Part shown: positions 9,801 to 20,711 of the stretch, in pieces | How positions within the stretch are numbered: the stretch's first letter is position 1 | Layout of the letters: each line of letters starts with the position of its first letter | Origin: Rhizomys pruinosus | Lineage: Eukaryota; Chordata; Mammalia; Rodentia; Spalacidae | Length of the DNA: 64,000 nucleotides | NCBI GenBank assembly: GCA_009823505.1 | Contig: VZQC01011941.1 | Location: forward strand, 744,234 to 808,233 | Direction: 5' to 3' | The notes under the pieces: model-generated | Seen by the model: only the letters and a program-made list of their open reading frames with translations | What the model was told of the DNA's origin: nothing | The model's database searches: none | Translations under genes and position numbers: made by a program

Positions 9801-9832
9801 TGACTCAGCCAGAGGAGGGGCCGTCTGAGTCA
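9801..9832. promoter_or_regulatory. Paired AP-1-type sites
   Basis: TGACTCA at 9,801-9,807 (followed by GC, as in a Maf half-site) and TGAGTCA at 9,826-9,832, 25 bp apart. AP-1/Maf/NRF-family factors bind such sites. Occupancy cannot be read from sequence. Confidence 0.35.
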
Positions 9833-10104
9833 CCTTCTGTATCTATAGAAACCATAGCAGCCCAGGGACAGCCTTGCTTCCTGCTCCAGGGCCAAGCTGG
9901 GCTGAAGCTGGTGCACACAAACCCCAGGCAGACAGCATCTGAGGCTGCAGCTAAATGACAAACGACACTGGGCCAGAAAAAAATGAGACACAGCTGCTGG
10001 GGGTATAGACTGTGTGCTGCCAGATGCAGGGAGGCCCACCTGCAAGCCTTTCTGAGAACAGCTACTGCTTAACCTCCTCCCATCACCTCAGCCCCATTTC
10101 TGGA

Positions 10105-10225
10105 GTTGAGCTCTGCCTTAGCCACACAGCCTCTTGACCCTCTCTGAGCCTTGGTTTTCTTCTCTGTTAAATGGAAGTCATTGCGTACAGTAGGTAGCTG
10201 ACACAGTTGTTACTACGGTCAAACA
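10105..10225 (+). mobile_element. MIR SINE
   Basis: 'GAGCTCTGCCTTAGCCACAC', 'CTCTCTGAGCCTTGGTTTTC' and 'TCTGTTAAATGGAAGTCATT' follow MIR order. Confidence 0.75.
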
Positions 10226-10229
10226 AATT

Positions 10230-11025
10230 TGGAGAAGGCTCCTAGATCAACCGAGTACCTTGCAAAGGAGGGGGCTGTGGCCACTCCCCTCCTCACGTGT
10301 GCTTGGCAGGCAGCCAACGGCTGGTAGATAATTACTTATTTGGGCTGGTCTTCCTGTTCTTGCTGGACAAAAGCTCCTGAGAGGACCTTGCACACTTGTA
10401 GGTCTCAGGTCACTGTCTCACTCTGTGGACTTTCACTAAGCACATCGGTTCTGGGTACCTGACCTGACTGCACTCTCATTATGCAACCCTGTCCAGGTCA
10501 AGCCCAAACCAAGGACAGAAAGTGCTGTGGGGCCAGCCTAGCACCCAAGGGCTAATGACAGGGAGCCCCTTGGGCAGACCATTCCCCTCTCCTAACAGGC
10601 CATGGTCAGTAGGGCTAGCAACGGCTATTAAGAAAAGAGTATCCCCAATACACGCATATCGGGACTTAAAAGTCCATGACCTTTAAAGAAAAATGAGCCT
10701 GCGGTTGAGAGGCTCAGAGTCTCAAGTCCAGAGTCAGGATCAGGAGGTGTGACTCTGCAGAAGGTGTTCAACCTAGCATGGAACTCAGGGCTAGGTACTG
10801 AGTACAGAGGCTTCAGGGAGGCGAATACCTTGCCATAGAAGACTTGCAAGCTGAGATTGAACAGTCAGTTATCATTGGAGAGGTAGGTGTAGGTGGCAGT
10901 TCCTGGGAAATGCTTCTGGAACTCCTCACCTTCAATCTAGCCGCTTTGTGATCTGTCCATTCTGCACTGGAGCCTGCCTAGCCTGCAAGGGACCAAGGCC
11001 TGGGGCTGAGAGCTCCACATCTGTC
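10230..11025. other. Unique sequence, no gene seen
   Basis: It includes an AT-rich spot (AGATAATTACTTATTTGGGC near 10,326) and otherwise featureless DNA. Confidence 0.55.
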
Positions 11026-11029
11026 TCAT

Positions 11030-11140
11030 TCTCCCAGCAATCGTGTGGGATGATAGGAGTGCTAGGCCCGAACCCATTTTATAGAACAGGAGACTGAGAC
11101 CAAGCAGAGTCAACCTCTAGGCCCACAGCAGGCAGCAGGC
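11030..11140 (-). mobile_element. MIR fragment
   Basis: The antisense core 'CATTTTATAGAACAGGAGAC' and 'TGAGACCAAGCAGAGTCAAC' is preceded by decayed 'GTGTGGGATGATAGGAGTGC'. Confidence 0.65.
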
Positions 11141-11144
11141 CAGT

Positions 11145-11935
11145 CTCCTGACACCTCTTCATCTTCCCTTCTCTACCTTCTGTGGTAGGATTGCTGTGTG
11201 CTTCCTCCCTCCACACCGAAGGGGAGGGCCTAACCTCAGTCTCACCACTGAAGCTCAGAGCCCAGGCTTTAAGCACTCAGGCAGGCTGCCGCCACCCCAG
11301 CCTCAGGGGCTCTTCAGGACAAAGATCCCTCCAGAGAGTGCCTGGGCAGAGGCTAGGGTATCCTGCTGAGGGGATCTAGCAGTCACCAGGAGAAACTGCA
11401 GCCTTAGGGTCAGGGTCAGGGGTAATTAGGGCAGGAGCCTTTGTTGTCTACACAAAACCTAAGGAACCTCATAAAGATGCAGCAGGGACGGGAGCCTGGC
11501 AAGGACCCATGGGAACAGTTATGAATGGAAACGTATGGGACCCAGCCACAACCTGGCAGGCCCTACTTCCTGATTTCCTGCTGGCATACCCATAGATGCG
11601 TCCCCAAATTAACTTGTTGGTGCCCAGAACCCTTACAGCAACCTTGTTCTCTGAGACCTCAGACCATAGACACTCAGTGGACCCAGGCCCAGAGCAGAAA
11701 AGTCAGAGTTCAAACTTTCCATGTAGGCCTTTTTGCACAGATTTCCAGGACACATACTGGCCTCGGAGTCTTCCTCATCCACCCCCCTCAAGGAAAAAAG
11801 GAAGTGTGTGTATTTCTCAACTGGGTCCTCTTTCTAATTTTCTGAAATAAGTCTGTGGACACTTGTGCTATGTTGGGTCATCTGAATGGGGGTCAGGGAT
11901 GGAGATGCAGGGTTGTCTTGTCGTGGCTAGGGAAG
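11145..11935. other. Unique sequence, no gene seen
   Basis: Short open frames lie on both strands without protein similarity that I recognise. Confidence 0.5.
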
Positions 11936-11938
11936 TCT

Positions 11939-11941
<3 letters not shown>

Positions 11942-12013
<72 letters not shown>
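11942..12013. repeat. (TC)n(AC)n compound microsatellite
   Basis: About 14 TC units (to 11,970) pass directly into about 21 AC units (11,971-12,013). Confidence 0.97.
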
Positions 12014-12018
<5 letters not shown>

Positions 12019-12019
12019 A

Positions 12020-13028
12020 AGAGGGAGGGAGAAAGGGGGAGGGACTGCAGTTTTAGAGCCAAACCCAGCTTCTGGGCCTTTCTTTATTTGCTACTGGGTT
12101 CTCCCCTCCTCCTTTCCTTAGGAGGAAAAAGGACATTTTGTCCCCACAAAGAAGCCAACAGCCCTTTTCTGCATAGACAAGGGTATTTATTCAAAGTTTT
12201 TCATAAGTCCAGTCTCCTCTCTGTGAGCAGTACTCTGAAAATCTCACAACCCCAGTCCAAGCAGAGAAAACCCTGCTCAGCACCTCCCCCCAGACAGCTC
12301 CCAAGTCTCAACTTCTGATTCATATGTGAAAACTACAGCTTCAGAATCCTGGGACTTGGGACCAGGAGATGCTCTGTCTTTGGGGGGAAAAAACAAAACT
12401 CGACCAAAATCATAAAACTCAGAGAAAAACACCAGCTCCCTCCAAAGGCTCTCCTGGCCCCAAAGCCACACGCGCTCCTAGGCAGACAAGGCTCTCAATG
12501 TGCCTTTTGTTTGATACTGGTGTTTCGACATCCTCAACTTGAAGAGGGAAAGGTCAGCACAAAGCTCCCGGGTATTCACAAACCCTCTAGCCTCCGCACA
12601 GGGGCCAGGGAGCTCAAAGCTAGGGGGTAGGAATTCCCCCTGCTTTGGACCCCCTCAAAAAGCAGCAAGGCCATGGGCTAGTTCCCTCATCTAAACTTCC
12701 AGAACAGCTCACAGGCAACTTTTCCATTCCCGCCACCATGCAAACACAGGGAGGCAGGCTGGAATTCACCAGCAGCAGGCTTCTCCAGCCCCAGCCACCA
12801 TCCCTTTATCTGTATCTTCAAAAAAACAATAATAAGCAAACCCAGGCACCTCTGGGAACAGCCTCTGGCCTCCTGCCCTGCCCTGTGTAACCAGCCTGTC
12901 CTCACACCCACGAGGGAGGGAGGAGGAGACTGCACTAGTTAACCCTCTGGTCTACCAGGCCTACTTCCCAGGTTGCAGCAGAGACCAAACTGTTGCTCAA
13001 GAAAACCCTTCAGAAAACCCTTGGCACC
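12020..13028. other. Unique flank of the CpG island
   Basis: Moderately conserved-looking, CpG-poor DNA. No exon is supported, although this is where downstream exons of a minus-strand gene could lie. Confidence 0.5.
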
Positions 13029-13358
13029 CGGAGGCAGCCTGTGACTCTATGAAGCGGCCAACTCACGGGTTTCGGAAGGCGCTGCCCACTGACCGCCCTT
13101 CTAAATCTCCGAGGTTGAGCCCCACTGCCCAGGCTCGGGGCTGTTCACCCAGGGGGCTTCAAATGTCCCTGGCAGCGCCGAGGAGGGAAAGGCTGGCCGA
13201 GCGGTGCCCTCACCCCGCCAGCCCGGCCGCCAGCTTCTTGGAGATCTCAGAGAGAACATTTGTTTGGGCTGCCAAGTTAAATCTTCCTCCCTCATGTCAG
13301 GGCATTGGAAAAGCAGTCAGGGGAGAGGGGAAGGGGGGAGAGCGGGGGAAGGATCCGC

Positions 13359-13411
13359 GGGAGGGAGGGAGGGAGGGAGGGAGAGAGGGAGGGAGGGAGG
13401 TAGGGAGGGAG
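13359..13411. repeat. (GGGA)n tract with G4 potential
   Basis: About 12 GGGA units on the plus strand with small interruptions (GAGAGAG, GGTAGG). Four or more G-triplets at short spacing can form a quadruplex. Confidence 0.9.
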
Positions 13412-15007
13412 CCAGAGAGCAATCCTGGCGGGGAGGCTGGAGCCCCAGTTACTCCGGCACAGCCGGCCCAGGAAGCGGCAGCTCCAGGGGCAGATGTGGC
13501 CTGGGCTCCGTGCATCGAAACAGGGATCCGGCCGCCAGGCTCCCCGGGTCGGGTGCGGGGGTGCCAGGCACCTGGTCCTCGGGCTCTGCGAGAGGCCCTC
13601 GCCCAGCTATCGTCTGGAGGCAGGAGGTGGAACAGGAAGGCAGAGGAGGGAAAAGTTTGCGGCAGGTAGAGGGGTAGAGCGGGGTGGCCCCGCGGAGCGG
13701 CAGTCCCCGGGGGAGGGCGAGGGGGCCCCGGGCCAGCAGTCCCGGCGCGCTCCCGTCCGCTCGCCCTCCCGCCCGGGTTGTTTACATTCCTGGAGTGTCT
13801 TTTAAACCCGGGGCTGTGGCCGGCTCCCGGCCTTCTCCGGCGGCTCCGGGGCAGTCTCCCGTGAAAATCCGCTGGCGCACAATGGCCGGAGAGGCGGCCG
13901 CCCCTCGCCCGCGCCCCCACCGCTCCGGGGCGGGGAGCCTGCCCTCCGCACCGCGCCCTCTCCCCGCCCGGCCGGCTTCCTGGACAGATGTCCCCGGTCA
14001 GGGGGCGACGCGCACCCGCAGCCTGCGCCCCAGACACCGAGGCCGCGATCCCTACTGCTTTCTCCCCAGCCCAGCCGCCTGGAATGTGAAACAAGCTTTC
14101 AAAGCCTCCCTCTATCACCCCGACCCTAGCTTCAGCCCCGGTCGGGCCCCTCAACCTCCGCCCGGACCGGCATCCCACTCGCCCGGGGCCACAGCCGCCA
14201 GAGACAGAGAGGAAGAAAGAACCACGGGGAAATTACTTTCGTATTTGTACCGAGCGCGCGCACACAGACCCATCTCCCCCTCTGGGCTCGTCTCCCGGCT
14301 GGGGCAGCCAGGACCAGGCGTTGGCCCGAAAGCCCCATTAGGCTTGAAAAGCTCTAACTAGAAGCCCCAACACACCCGTTTCGGGGTCCCCTGCTCCAGC
14401 CGCGCGCCGTGTTTCCCCGGGCCATTCAGCCCCCAAAACAACTTAACCGCGCCCCCACCTCCCATTTACGAAAGTGTATGTTCTCCGTTGAAATTCGGAT
14501 GCACAACTTAACCCTACCACCCCAGGCCACCCAGAAATCCGACGCCTTGGCGGCGGTTCTCCTACGCGTACAGGCGCACAACTTCGCATCTTCCCAAAGC
14601 AGGAGAACGGGAGACCCAAGCCGGTCCTTCCCTCCCGCCTCCGAATCCGCGCCCGGCCCGGCCCCCGGGTGTTCCAAGCCAGGGCTGGAGGCGCGCCGGT
14701 AGGAGGCGGGCACCGATCCGCGCGCACACGACCGCACAGGCGCCCCGCACACCCGGCGATCCCCGGCCCCGGCGCACGGCCCCAGCCGCTCCGCGCAGCC
14801 GGGCGCTAGCTGGCCGCTAGGGCCTCGGCCCCGGGCAGCGCAGGGCAGCGCCTGTAGCCCGCGCCGCTGGCCCCTCTCGCCCGGCCGGAGCTGACTCTTT
14901 AAAGGGGAAGCCCGGGCACGGCACCCCGCACTCGCGCCCCGATGATCCGCGGCCAGCGGGCAAAAGCCTCGGTGCTAACGGGCGCCTGGCTCAGTCCCCA
15001 AACTTAC

Positions 15008-15245
15008 CGGGCGCTGCGAGCACCGCTGCCACCGCTGGAGGACGCGCCGCCGCCGCCGGCGCCGGGTAGGGGCCGGCTGGAGCCGGGAGAAGCGCAGCGA
15101 GGGCGCCGAGATCCGCTCGGCTCCGACTCCGGCTCCAGCTCCTCGCCGGCCCGGGCTGGGGTCACCGCGCTGCGCCGGCGCTGCTCGCTCGCTCCGCCGC
15201 CCGATTGCTGCTCGCCCCGCCGGCCGGCCGCTCGCTCGCTCTCCC
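15008..15245 (-). other. Probable 5' non-coding first exon of an unidentified gene
   Basis: Read on the minus strand, a GC-rich exon of about 240 nt would start near 15,245 and end at 15,008 with CGCAGCGCCCG|GTAAGTT, a near-consensus splice donor (GT at 15,007-15,006). There is no ATG anywhere between the inferred start and the donor, as expected of a non-coding leader exon. The start is chosen about 25-30 bp downstream of an AT-rich element at 15,280-15,271. The CGG/GCC-rich content (GGCGGCGGCGGC near 15,060-15,045) could form strong 5' UTR structure. No next exon was recognised to the left, so the coding part lies outside the window or in an exon I could not recognise. The gene is not named because nothing coding is visible. 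The alternative is a GT in GC-rich DNA by chance. Confidence 0.55.
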
Positions 15246-15380
15246 GGGCGCCTGCTGCCGCCGCCGCTCGCTTTTTTAATGTCCACAGACAGTGAAAAGG
15301 AACTCGGCGTTAGGGGGTGAGTAAGTGAATCAACTCGCCCGGAGCCGAGCAAGTTGAAGTGTCAGATTACATTGGCTATT
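15246..15380 (-). promoter_or_regulatory. Core promoter for the minus-strand exon
   Basis: On the minus strand there is a CCAAT box (AGCCAATGTAATC; CCAAT at 15,375-15,371), then about 95 bp later an AT-rich TATA-like element ATTAAAAAAGCG (15,280-15,269), then the GC-rich leader. The spacing CCAAT - TATA-like - start is typical. The position inside the island supports a real promoter, but the start base is inferred. Confidence 0.5.
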
Positions 15381-15658
15381 CTATTTCCAAAGGGCCCCGC
15401 GCCGCCGGCCACCCGCAAAAGCCGGCACGGAACACCAGCGGGAGCGGAGCGCCGCGCCACTGCCGCCTGCCTTGGCTCGCTCCCTGCGCTCTCGACGCGC
15501 TCTCTTTCTTTCCCTTTCCTTTCCGCCTCTCCTGGATCTCTCCTTTCCCTCTCTTCCCCTCTTTCTTCCCCCGTCCCCTGGTCGCGCTCTCCCAGCTTTT
15601 CTCTTCCCGACAGTGATGGGCTCCGCGCCACACACCCACCCCCAAAGCCGCTGGTTCA

Positions 15659-15660
<2 letters not shown>

Positions 15661-15726
<66 letters not shown>
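15661..15726. repeat. (CT)n microsatellite inside the CpG island
   Basis: About 32 CT units with one A interruption (TCTATC near 15,714), within a wider pyrimidine-rich stretch (15,500-15,740). Read on the other strand these are GAGA-type repeats about 400 bp upstream of the inferred start. Confidence 0.95.
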
Positions 15727-17000
15727 CCCTCCCTTCTTTGCGCCTTATCGCCCCCACTTCCCCTCGTTTATCCCATAAGTTTGGAGACCCGGAGAATGCT
15801 GAGCCTACCGGGACCACATTGGTAAGACCGAAATCACTGGCCCGAAGGCGTTCCCACTCCCCACGTCTCCCCTCTGGCGGTGCACCGGGCCGCTAGCGCT
15901 GTCAAGGTATCCGAATTTGGGTGACCGAGTTGCTATCAAGGGATATCCAGAGCCTCCCCTAGAGACTTTGGGATGGTCCCTAAAGCCCGAGACCTGCAGG
16001 GTCAGGGGACCCCCCACATTCTCCACCTCGGGTGGCGGCAAAGGAGGCGGAAGCGCGCCTCCCTCGAAGGCTGACTGGAGCGAGGGGTACATGTCCGAGA
16101 TTCCCCTCTTAGTCCAAAGATGCCAAAATGCCCCAAGCCTGGGAGCGCTTGGGGCGCGGCGCACCCGCGCAAGGGAGACCAGGAAAACCCTGCCCAGCTC
16201 CCTGCCCAGGGCTAGGCACAGCCTCTGTGGTGGCGAAGGGCACTCACTAAGCACAGTTCGCACAGTTAGGTGCGCCCACTCGCGGGGGTTCCCCCCGCAG
16301 ACCCGCCCCCGAGAGCATCCAAGTGCGCACTCCCTTTGGCTCACGTCCATTGCCGCTCACACAAACTCCTACGCAAACGGCACACACGTTTGCGCCCACC
16401 TTCAGCGCTGCATGCACACTGGGCCCCCCCTCCACATAAACACGCTTGCACACAGTCACTCTTTCCATCCCTGATACGCCCGCGCACACAGACTCATACA
16501 ACTGTACACAGAGAGATCGCTGTATACAACCCTATGTACGCTTAAAAAACAAAACACGCAGCCTTCCCCTGTGCATTACATCTAATGTTCACGTTCACAT
16601 ACAAACAATCGCCCCCCTCCTACTCTTTCACATCCTTTCCTCAAAACCCCCCTCCAGATTAAAGAGACCCTGGTCCTAATCCCAGCCAGCGTCCGGGTTG
16701 GACACGCGCGCACGCACGCGCTCCCCTCCGGGACAGGCGGGGGAGGTTTGGGCCAGAGCCTGCTTCGGAATCCATGTATAGCAGCTGCTCCGCGCTCCGT
16801 GTTTTGCAGGCCGCCGCAGTATCGGAGGCGAGGCAAGGAAGGGAGCTGGAATAACAAAGGCAAGTTGGGGAGAGCGCAAGGGGGCGCAGCCCTGGCCCGG
16901 CCGCGGGGGGAGACCTTCACTGCGGGGTCGTCGGAGGCTGCAGGGTCGCCAGCTCGCAGAGCCCGAGGAAAGGTGGGGGGCGAGGGGCGGGGTCGCAGCG

Positions 17001-17018
17001 TGACGTCAAAGAACAATG
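17001..17018 (+). promoter_or_regulatory. Perfect CRE next to a SOX-like site
   Basis: TGACGTCA (17,001-17,008) is the full palindromic cAMP-response element bound by CREB/ATF factors. It is followed at 17,012-17,018 by AACAATG, a SOX-type core. Full CREs with intact CpG are rare outside CpG-island promoters. Confidence 0.6.
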
Positions 17019-17025
17019 ACTCCAC

Positions 17026-17063
17026 TGGGGGCGGGCTTGGGTGGGTGGGTGGCTGGGGCTAGG
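17026..17063 (+). promoter_or_regulatory. G-quadruplex-capable tract
   Basis: On the plus strand GGGG-GCGGGCTTGGG-TGGGTGGG is followed by GGGG and AGGG, giving more than four G-runs with loops of one to five bases. The tract starts 18 bp after the CRE. Confidence 0.55.
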
Positions 17064-17210
17064 GTCTCCCCGGGGGCCTGGGGCGGGCGGAAGAAGTCCT
17101 GGCTCCGTCTGGGCCGCTGCTTGATTGACGAGGTCCGCACAGGAGCGCCGACGTGCCAAGCAGTCTCGCGGGTAGCCGACTGAGCCTCTTGGGTGCTATC
17201 AGAGCGGACC

Positions 17211-17300
17211 CTGGGCCAATGGGGGGGGGGCGGAGCGCTCCCCCAGCCCCCCTCACCACAACAGGCCCCTATTTTAGAACATCCTTCAGGGGGCTGTTCT
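17211..17300 (+). promoter_or_regulatory. Candidate second promoter, plus strand
   Basis: A CCAAT box (GGGCCAATGGG, CCAAT at 17,216-17,220) is followed by a G run and GGGCGGAG, and about 50 bp later by TATTTTAG near 17,271. With the CRE about 200 bp upstream, this could drive a divergent plus-strand transcript. No exon or donor was confirmed downstream. Confidence 0.25.
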
Positions 17301-17309
17301 GACCTCGGC

Positions 17310-18155
17310 TTGAACTCCTTCAGGGCCAGAGAGATCACTCCTTCCACCACCAAAACAGAAGGCAAAATGCATTTACCAGCTTTGAATTCATTCTCAAGGC
17401 TCTGAAGGTCTGGCACCCGTGAACTCAGCTTGGAATTCCTGAGAGCACGGGCTGCGCTACTGTCCGCAGGGAGGTGGAGTGGGGGTTACCTGGGTGCTTG
17501 AAAACTACTTAATTTTCCCGGGGCAGATTTTGCCTCCTCCTGCCATTGGGTGCAGGGGAAAGCTCTGGTTTCCAGCCTGGATCCAGGAACCTGTCAATGG
17601 GAGTGGGCTGTTAGCACCCTGCCCTCCCCACCCACCCACAGGTGGCAGATGAGCATCCCTGGGGAGGGTGAGTGGCATGAAATCAGTTCCAGACCTCTAG
17701 GGACATGGGGGGGGGGCGGGCAGCACATTCCTGTGGAAAGGAGCCTTCCCGCCTCCCACCTTTGGGTGGCCCAGATTGGGGAGGAGGACAGCCTGAGAAA
17801 TCCTGGAAAGCCTGACTTGGAAGGTTCTGACCCTGCTTGCTGAATGGGGCCACAGCTGTCCTGTCCCTCCCTCGGCCACTCACACCGGAAAACTACCTCC
17901 ACCCCCAGCTCCAAAGACCCTGCCAGAGTTTCTGAGTGGTTAAGGACCTGGAATTCAAGAATCCAGTGCCGGCCAACACCTGCAGCAGTCCCTGTTGACT
18001 TATCACCTAGATCAGGGCACCAAGCCCCTTGTCAACCTTCTCTCCAAATCCTTCCACAAGTAGCCAGAGCTAGCCACCTCCAAAAGTGGACGATATGGTG
18101 ACCTTGTGGTGAATGCTCATGTTTAAAAAACTCCTGTCCGAAAGCCTCCACTCCC
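17310..18155. other. Unique sequence flanking the island
   Basis: It starts with an AT-rich, conserved-looking spot (GCAAAATGCATTTACCAGC near 17,362). The rest is ordinary, with a G run at 17,707-17,715. No gene seen. Confidence 0.5.
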
Positions 18156-18159
18156 TCCT

Positions 18160-18387
18160 TTATTTTTATTTTTTAAATATTTTATTTATTATTTTTAAAT
18201 TATATGTGTATGAGTGTTTTGCCCTGTGTGCATGCAATACCCCAGAGAGGCCAGAAGAGGGTGTCAAATCCACTGGAACTGGAGTTATGGACCATGGTTA
18301 GCTACCGTATGTGTGCTGGAAATTGAACCCCAGTTCTCTGGAAGAACAGCAATTGTTCTTATCTGCTGAATGATCTCTCCAGCCCCC
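18160..18387 (-). mobile_element. B2-family SINE (long form)
   Basis: Antisense: AT-rich tail, 'TATGTGTATGAGTGTTTTGC', 'CCAGAAGAGGGTGTCAAATC', 'ACTGGAACTGGAGTTATGGA', head 'ATGATCTCTCCAGCCCC'. It is the left member of three SINEs in a row. Confidence 0.9.
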
Positions 18388-18388
18388 A

Positions 18389-18614
18389 AAATATTTTTAT
18401 TGTTTTTTTAAAATTTTATGTGTATGAGTGTATTGCATGTAGGTAGGTACACCTGTGTTGTGCAGTACCCAAAGAGGTCAGAAGGGGGCACTGCAATCCC
18501 CTAGAACTGGAGTTATAGACAGTTGTTATCCATTATATGGGTGCTGCAAACAGAACCCAGGTCCTCTGCAAGAGCACCCAGTGCTCTTAATTGCTAAGCT
18601 ATCCCTCCAGCCTC
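18389..18614 (-). mobile_element. B2-family SINE with CTCF-like core
   Basis: Antisense long-form B2 with 'GTGTATGAGTGTATTGCATG', 'GAACTGGAGTTATAGACAGT' and the head 'TATCCCTCCAGCCTC'. The segment TCAGAAGGGGGCACTGC (18,478-18,494) resembles the CTCF motif known to be carried by B2 elements. Confidence 0.9.
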
Positions 18615-18635
18615 TACCCCCCTCTTTTAAAAAAA

Positions 18636-18799
18636 TGAATTTAACATGTATTCATTTATTGGGGAGGTGTTGTGTTGGTGGGTCTAGGAGAACTTACAGG
18701 AATCTGTTCTCTCCTTTCACCTGTGGATCCTGGGGATTGAACTCTAATCATCAAGCTTGGTGGCAAGTGCCTTTACCCAATGAGCCATCTTGCTGGCCT
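18636..18799 (-). mobile_element. B3-type SINE
   Basis: Antisense B3: 'ACAGGAATCTGTTCTCTCCT', 'TGGGGATTGAACTCTAATCA', 'GCTTGGTGGCAAGTGCCTTT', 'GAGCCATCTTGCTGGCC'. Confidence 0.8.
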
Positions 18800-18804
18800 T
18801 CTAT

Positions 18805-20118
18805 CCGTCTTTCTAGCCAGTATTTATATCTGGAAACTGGGAAGTGGCTGCAGAGGGCAAGACAGAGCCTTAATAGCACAAAGCCTGTGTTGCTTTCAGC
18901 CTTCCCAGCCCATCAAACATGGTACAAATCTGAGAAATCCTGTCTAGGCCCCTTGGGAGGTTGGGCGGGCAGACCCCAAGCATGGCGACTCCCGGGCCCT
19001 AGTTGTCTCTGTTTCTCTGTCCAGAAGGTGACTGAGCATGTTGACTCTCTCTCTCTTTGGAATCTTGGAAGAAATCGGGACTTATTTAGTCCCTACTGTG
19101 TGCTGGATAAGGACATCTTGGGTATTAATGTATTACCCGCAGGTAATGGTGTTGCTATGTATTCGAAAGGAAATTGGATCATAAATGCTGACCCCAGGTT
19201 TGGGTCAGGGTGGGAGCTCAGGCACAGTTTCTGGCTGGCAACCCAGCTCTGGCCTTATCCAGAGATTCTGCGTGGCCCTAAGCAAGTTGCTTTCCCTTTC
19301 TGGGGCCTCTCATAGTCGTGGTCAGGTCTTGCTGAGGCAGGTGCCCTGAGTTCCCAGTCTCAGCCTCAGCAGGAGGCCTGGGGGTGAAGTATAGGTAGAG
19401 GGTACACACTGCAGACTCATTTGTCCCTTGGCTCAAGAGACAGCTTCTGTGTCCACCAGGGTGTAGGTTGTGCAATGCAGGTTCAGCTACCCAGCCACCT
19501 TCCCAGAAGACTTTATTTAAGCACTTCTACTTTTTCCAGACCCAATGGAGCCATCAGGAAGAGAGTCCCTGCTCAGACCTGGGCTTGAGCCTGGGTCCCA
19601 GGAAGCAGGAAGCCCAAGGGCCAGGAGGACGGCAGTAGTGGGAGGGCTCAGCACCTTGGGATGCAGAGCATTCATCTCTGTGGGAAGCATGACTATGACC
19701 CATCGACCAGGTGGCTGGCAGTGTGCTGAGGTGGGGACAGGCATGCACACAGGGCAGTTCCCGCCTCTCCACTCCTGGAGTCAGAAGGAAGGCAAATTAA
19801 TTAGTGGGATCTCCAGTCTAAGGGAAGAGCACAGAGGTTCGGTGGCTACTGGGGGGGGGGGCAGCAGAGTGGGGTTCCAGGTCTAGCTGCACCCTGTCAT
19901 GGAGAATGGCATCCTGCTCTCATCTCTTTGCCAGGAAGAGTATAGATGAGGTGACCTTCCAGGTACTTTGGGAAAGATTCGACCACCTGCTGGGGACTAA
20001 TCTCTGTTCTGAGCCCTTCCTGGCCAATGACTAATAGGAATGCATTTAGTCTTTGAGCCCCAAGAAACTAATGTACCCTGAGGAAGATGCCTAGGACTGT
20101 GGCCATCTAGGACCCAAC
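18805..20118. other. Unique sequence, no gene seen
   Basis: It includes a G run (19,851-19,861). Open frames such as the one across 18,455-19,315 run through SINE sequence and are not coding. Confidence 0.5.
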
Positions 20119-20121
20119 ATC

Positions 20122-20281
20122 TTTTTATTGTTTTGTTTGGTGGAGGAGGGAGGTTTGACACATGATCTTGCTATGTAGCCCAGGCTAACCTCAAACTTAC
20201 TTTGTAGCCCAGGCTACATCAGTCTTCTGGATCAGCTTCCTGAATGCTTAGATTACAAGTGTGAGCCACTACACCCAGCCT
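20122..20281 (-). mobile_element. Old B1 SINE with internal duplication
   Basis: Antisense: 'CTATGTAGCCCAGGCTAACC', then a second 'TTTGTAGCCCAGGCTACATC', ending 'GAGCCACTACACCCAGCCT'. The repeated GTAGCCCAGGCTA is a local duplication within the element. High divergence marks it as old. Confidence 0.8.
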
Positions 20282-20711
20282 AGGACCTGTTATCCAGTCA
20301 CATCTTGCATGCGAGGTATCTCGGATCCTCTGAGTCTCACAATGGCACTTCTATGAGTGACTAAGCTGAGAGACAGAGGGGGGAGGGTGGGAAGCACAGA
20401 ACCCGAATGAGGGTGGGCAGTCCCCTGAGGCACTTTCTGCCTAAGCCCCACCTTTGCCCTCCAGAAGTTTTCAACTGCGCTTCTCCAGTATGCAGCTTCT
20501 CACACCCTCTCACCTGCCTGTGCCATCCGTCTTCATACTGAGTAGCTCCCAGGAGTATCACCATCACAAATGCTGACCACCTTTACGCAGGCTCCTCCTG
20601 CCTCAGAATCTGATGCTACCTCATCAGCATCTCTGTGTGCTTCCAGCCCTGCCTCCCCCGCAGTGGACCACAGTGACTACCTGTTTCTCTGCTGGGTCAG
20701 GCCCTGCTTGT

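Larger units (their letters stand above)
13030..17260. promoter_or_regulatory. Large CpG island
   Basis: CG dinucleotides become frequent from about 13,030. They are densest between about 13,420 and 15,480, and remain raised to 17,260, broken by a CT-rich stretch at 15,500-15,740. GC boxes (GGGCGG/CCGCCC) and long GC-only runs are common. In mammals an island of this size usually marks the promoter of a widely expressed or developmental regulator gene. The open frames in it on both strands reflect scarcity of TA-containing stop codons in GC-rich DNA and are not evidence of coding. Confidence 0.9.

Noticed and set aside
13297..14178. A 293-codon minus-strand open frame in the CpG island
   Set aside because: Proline/glycine/arginine-rich translation without a recognised domain. 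It runs into the GGGA repeat, and competing open frames occur on the other strand. This is what GC-rich DNA produces by chance.
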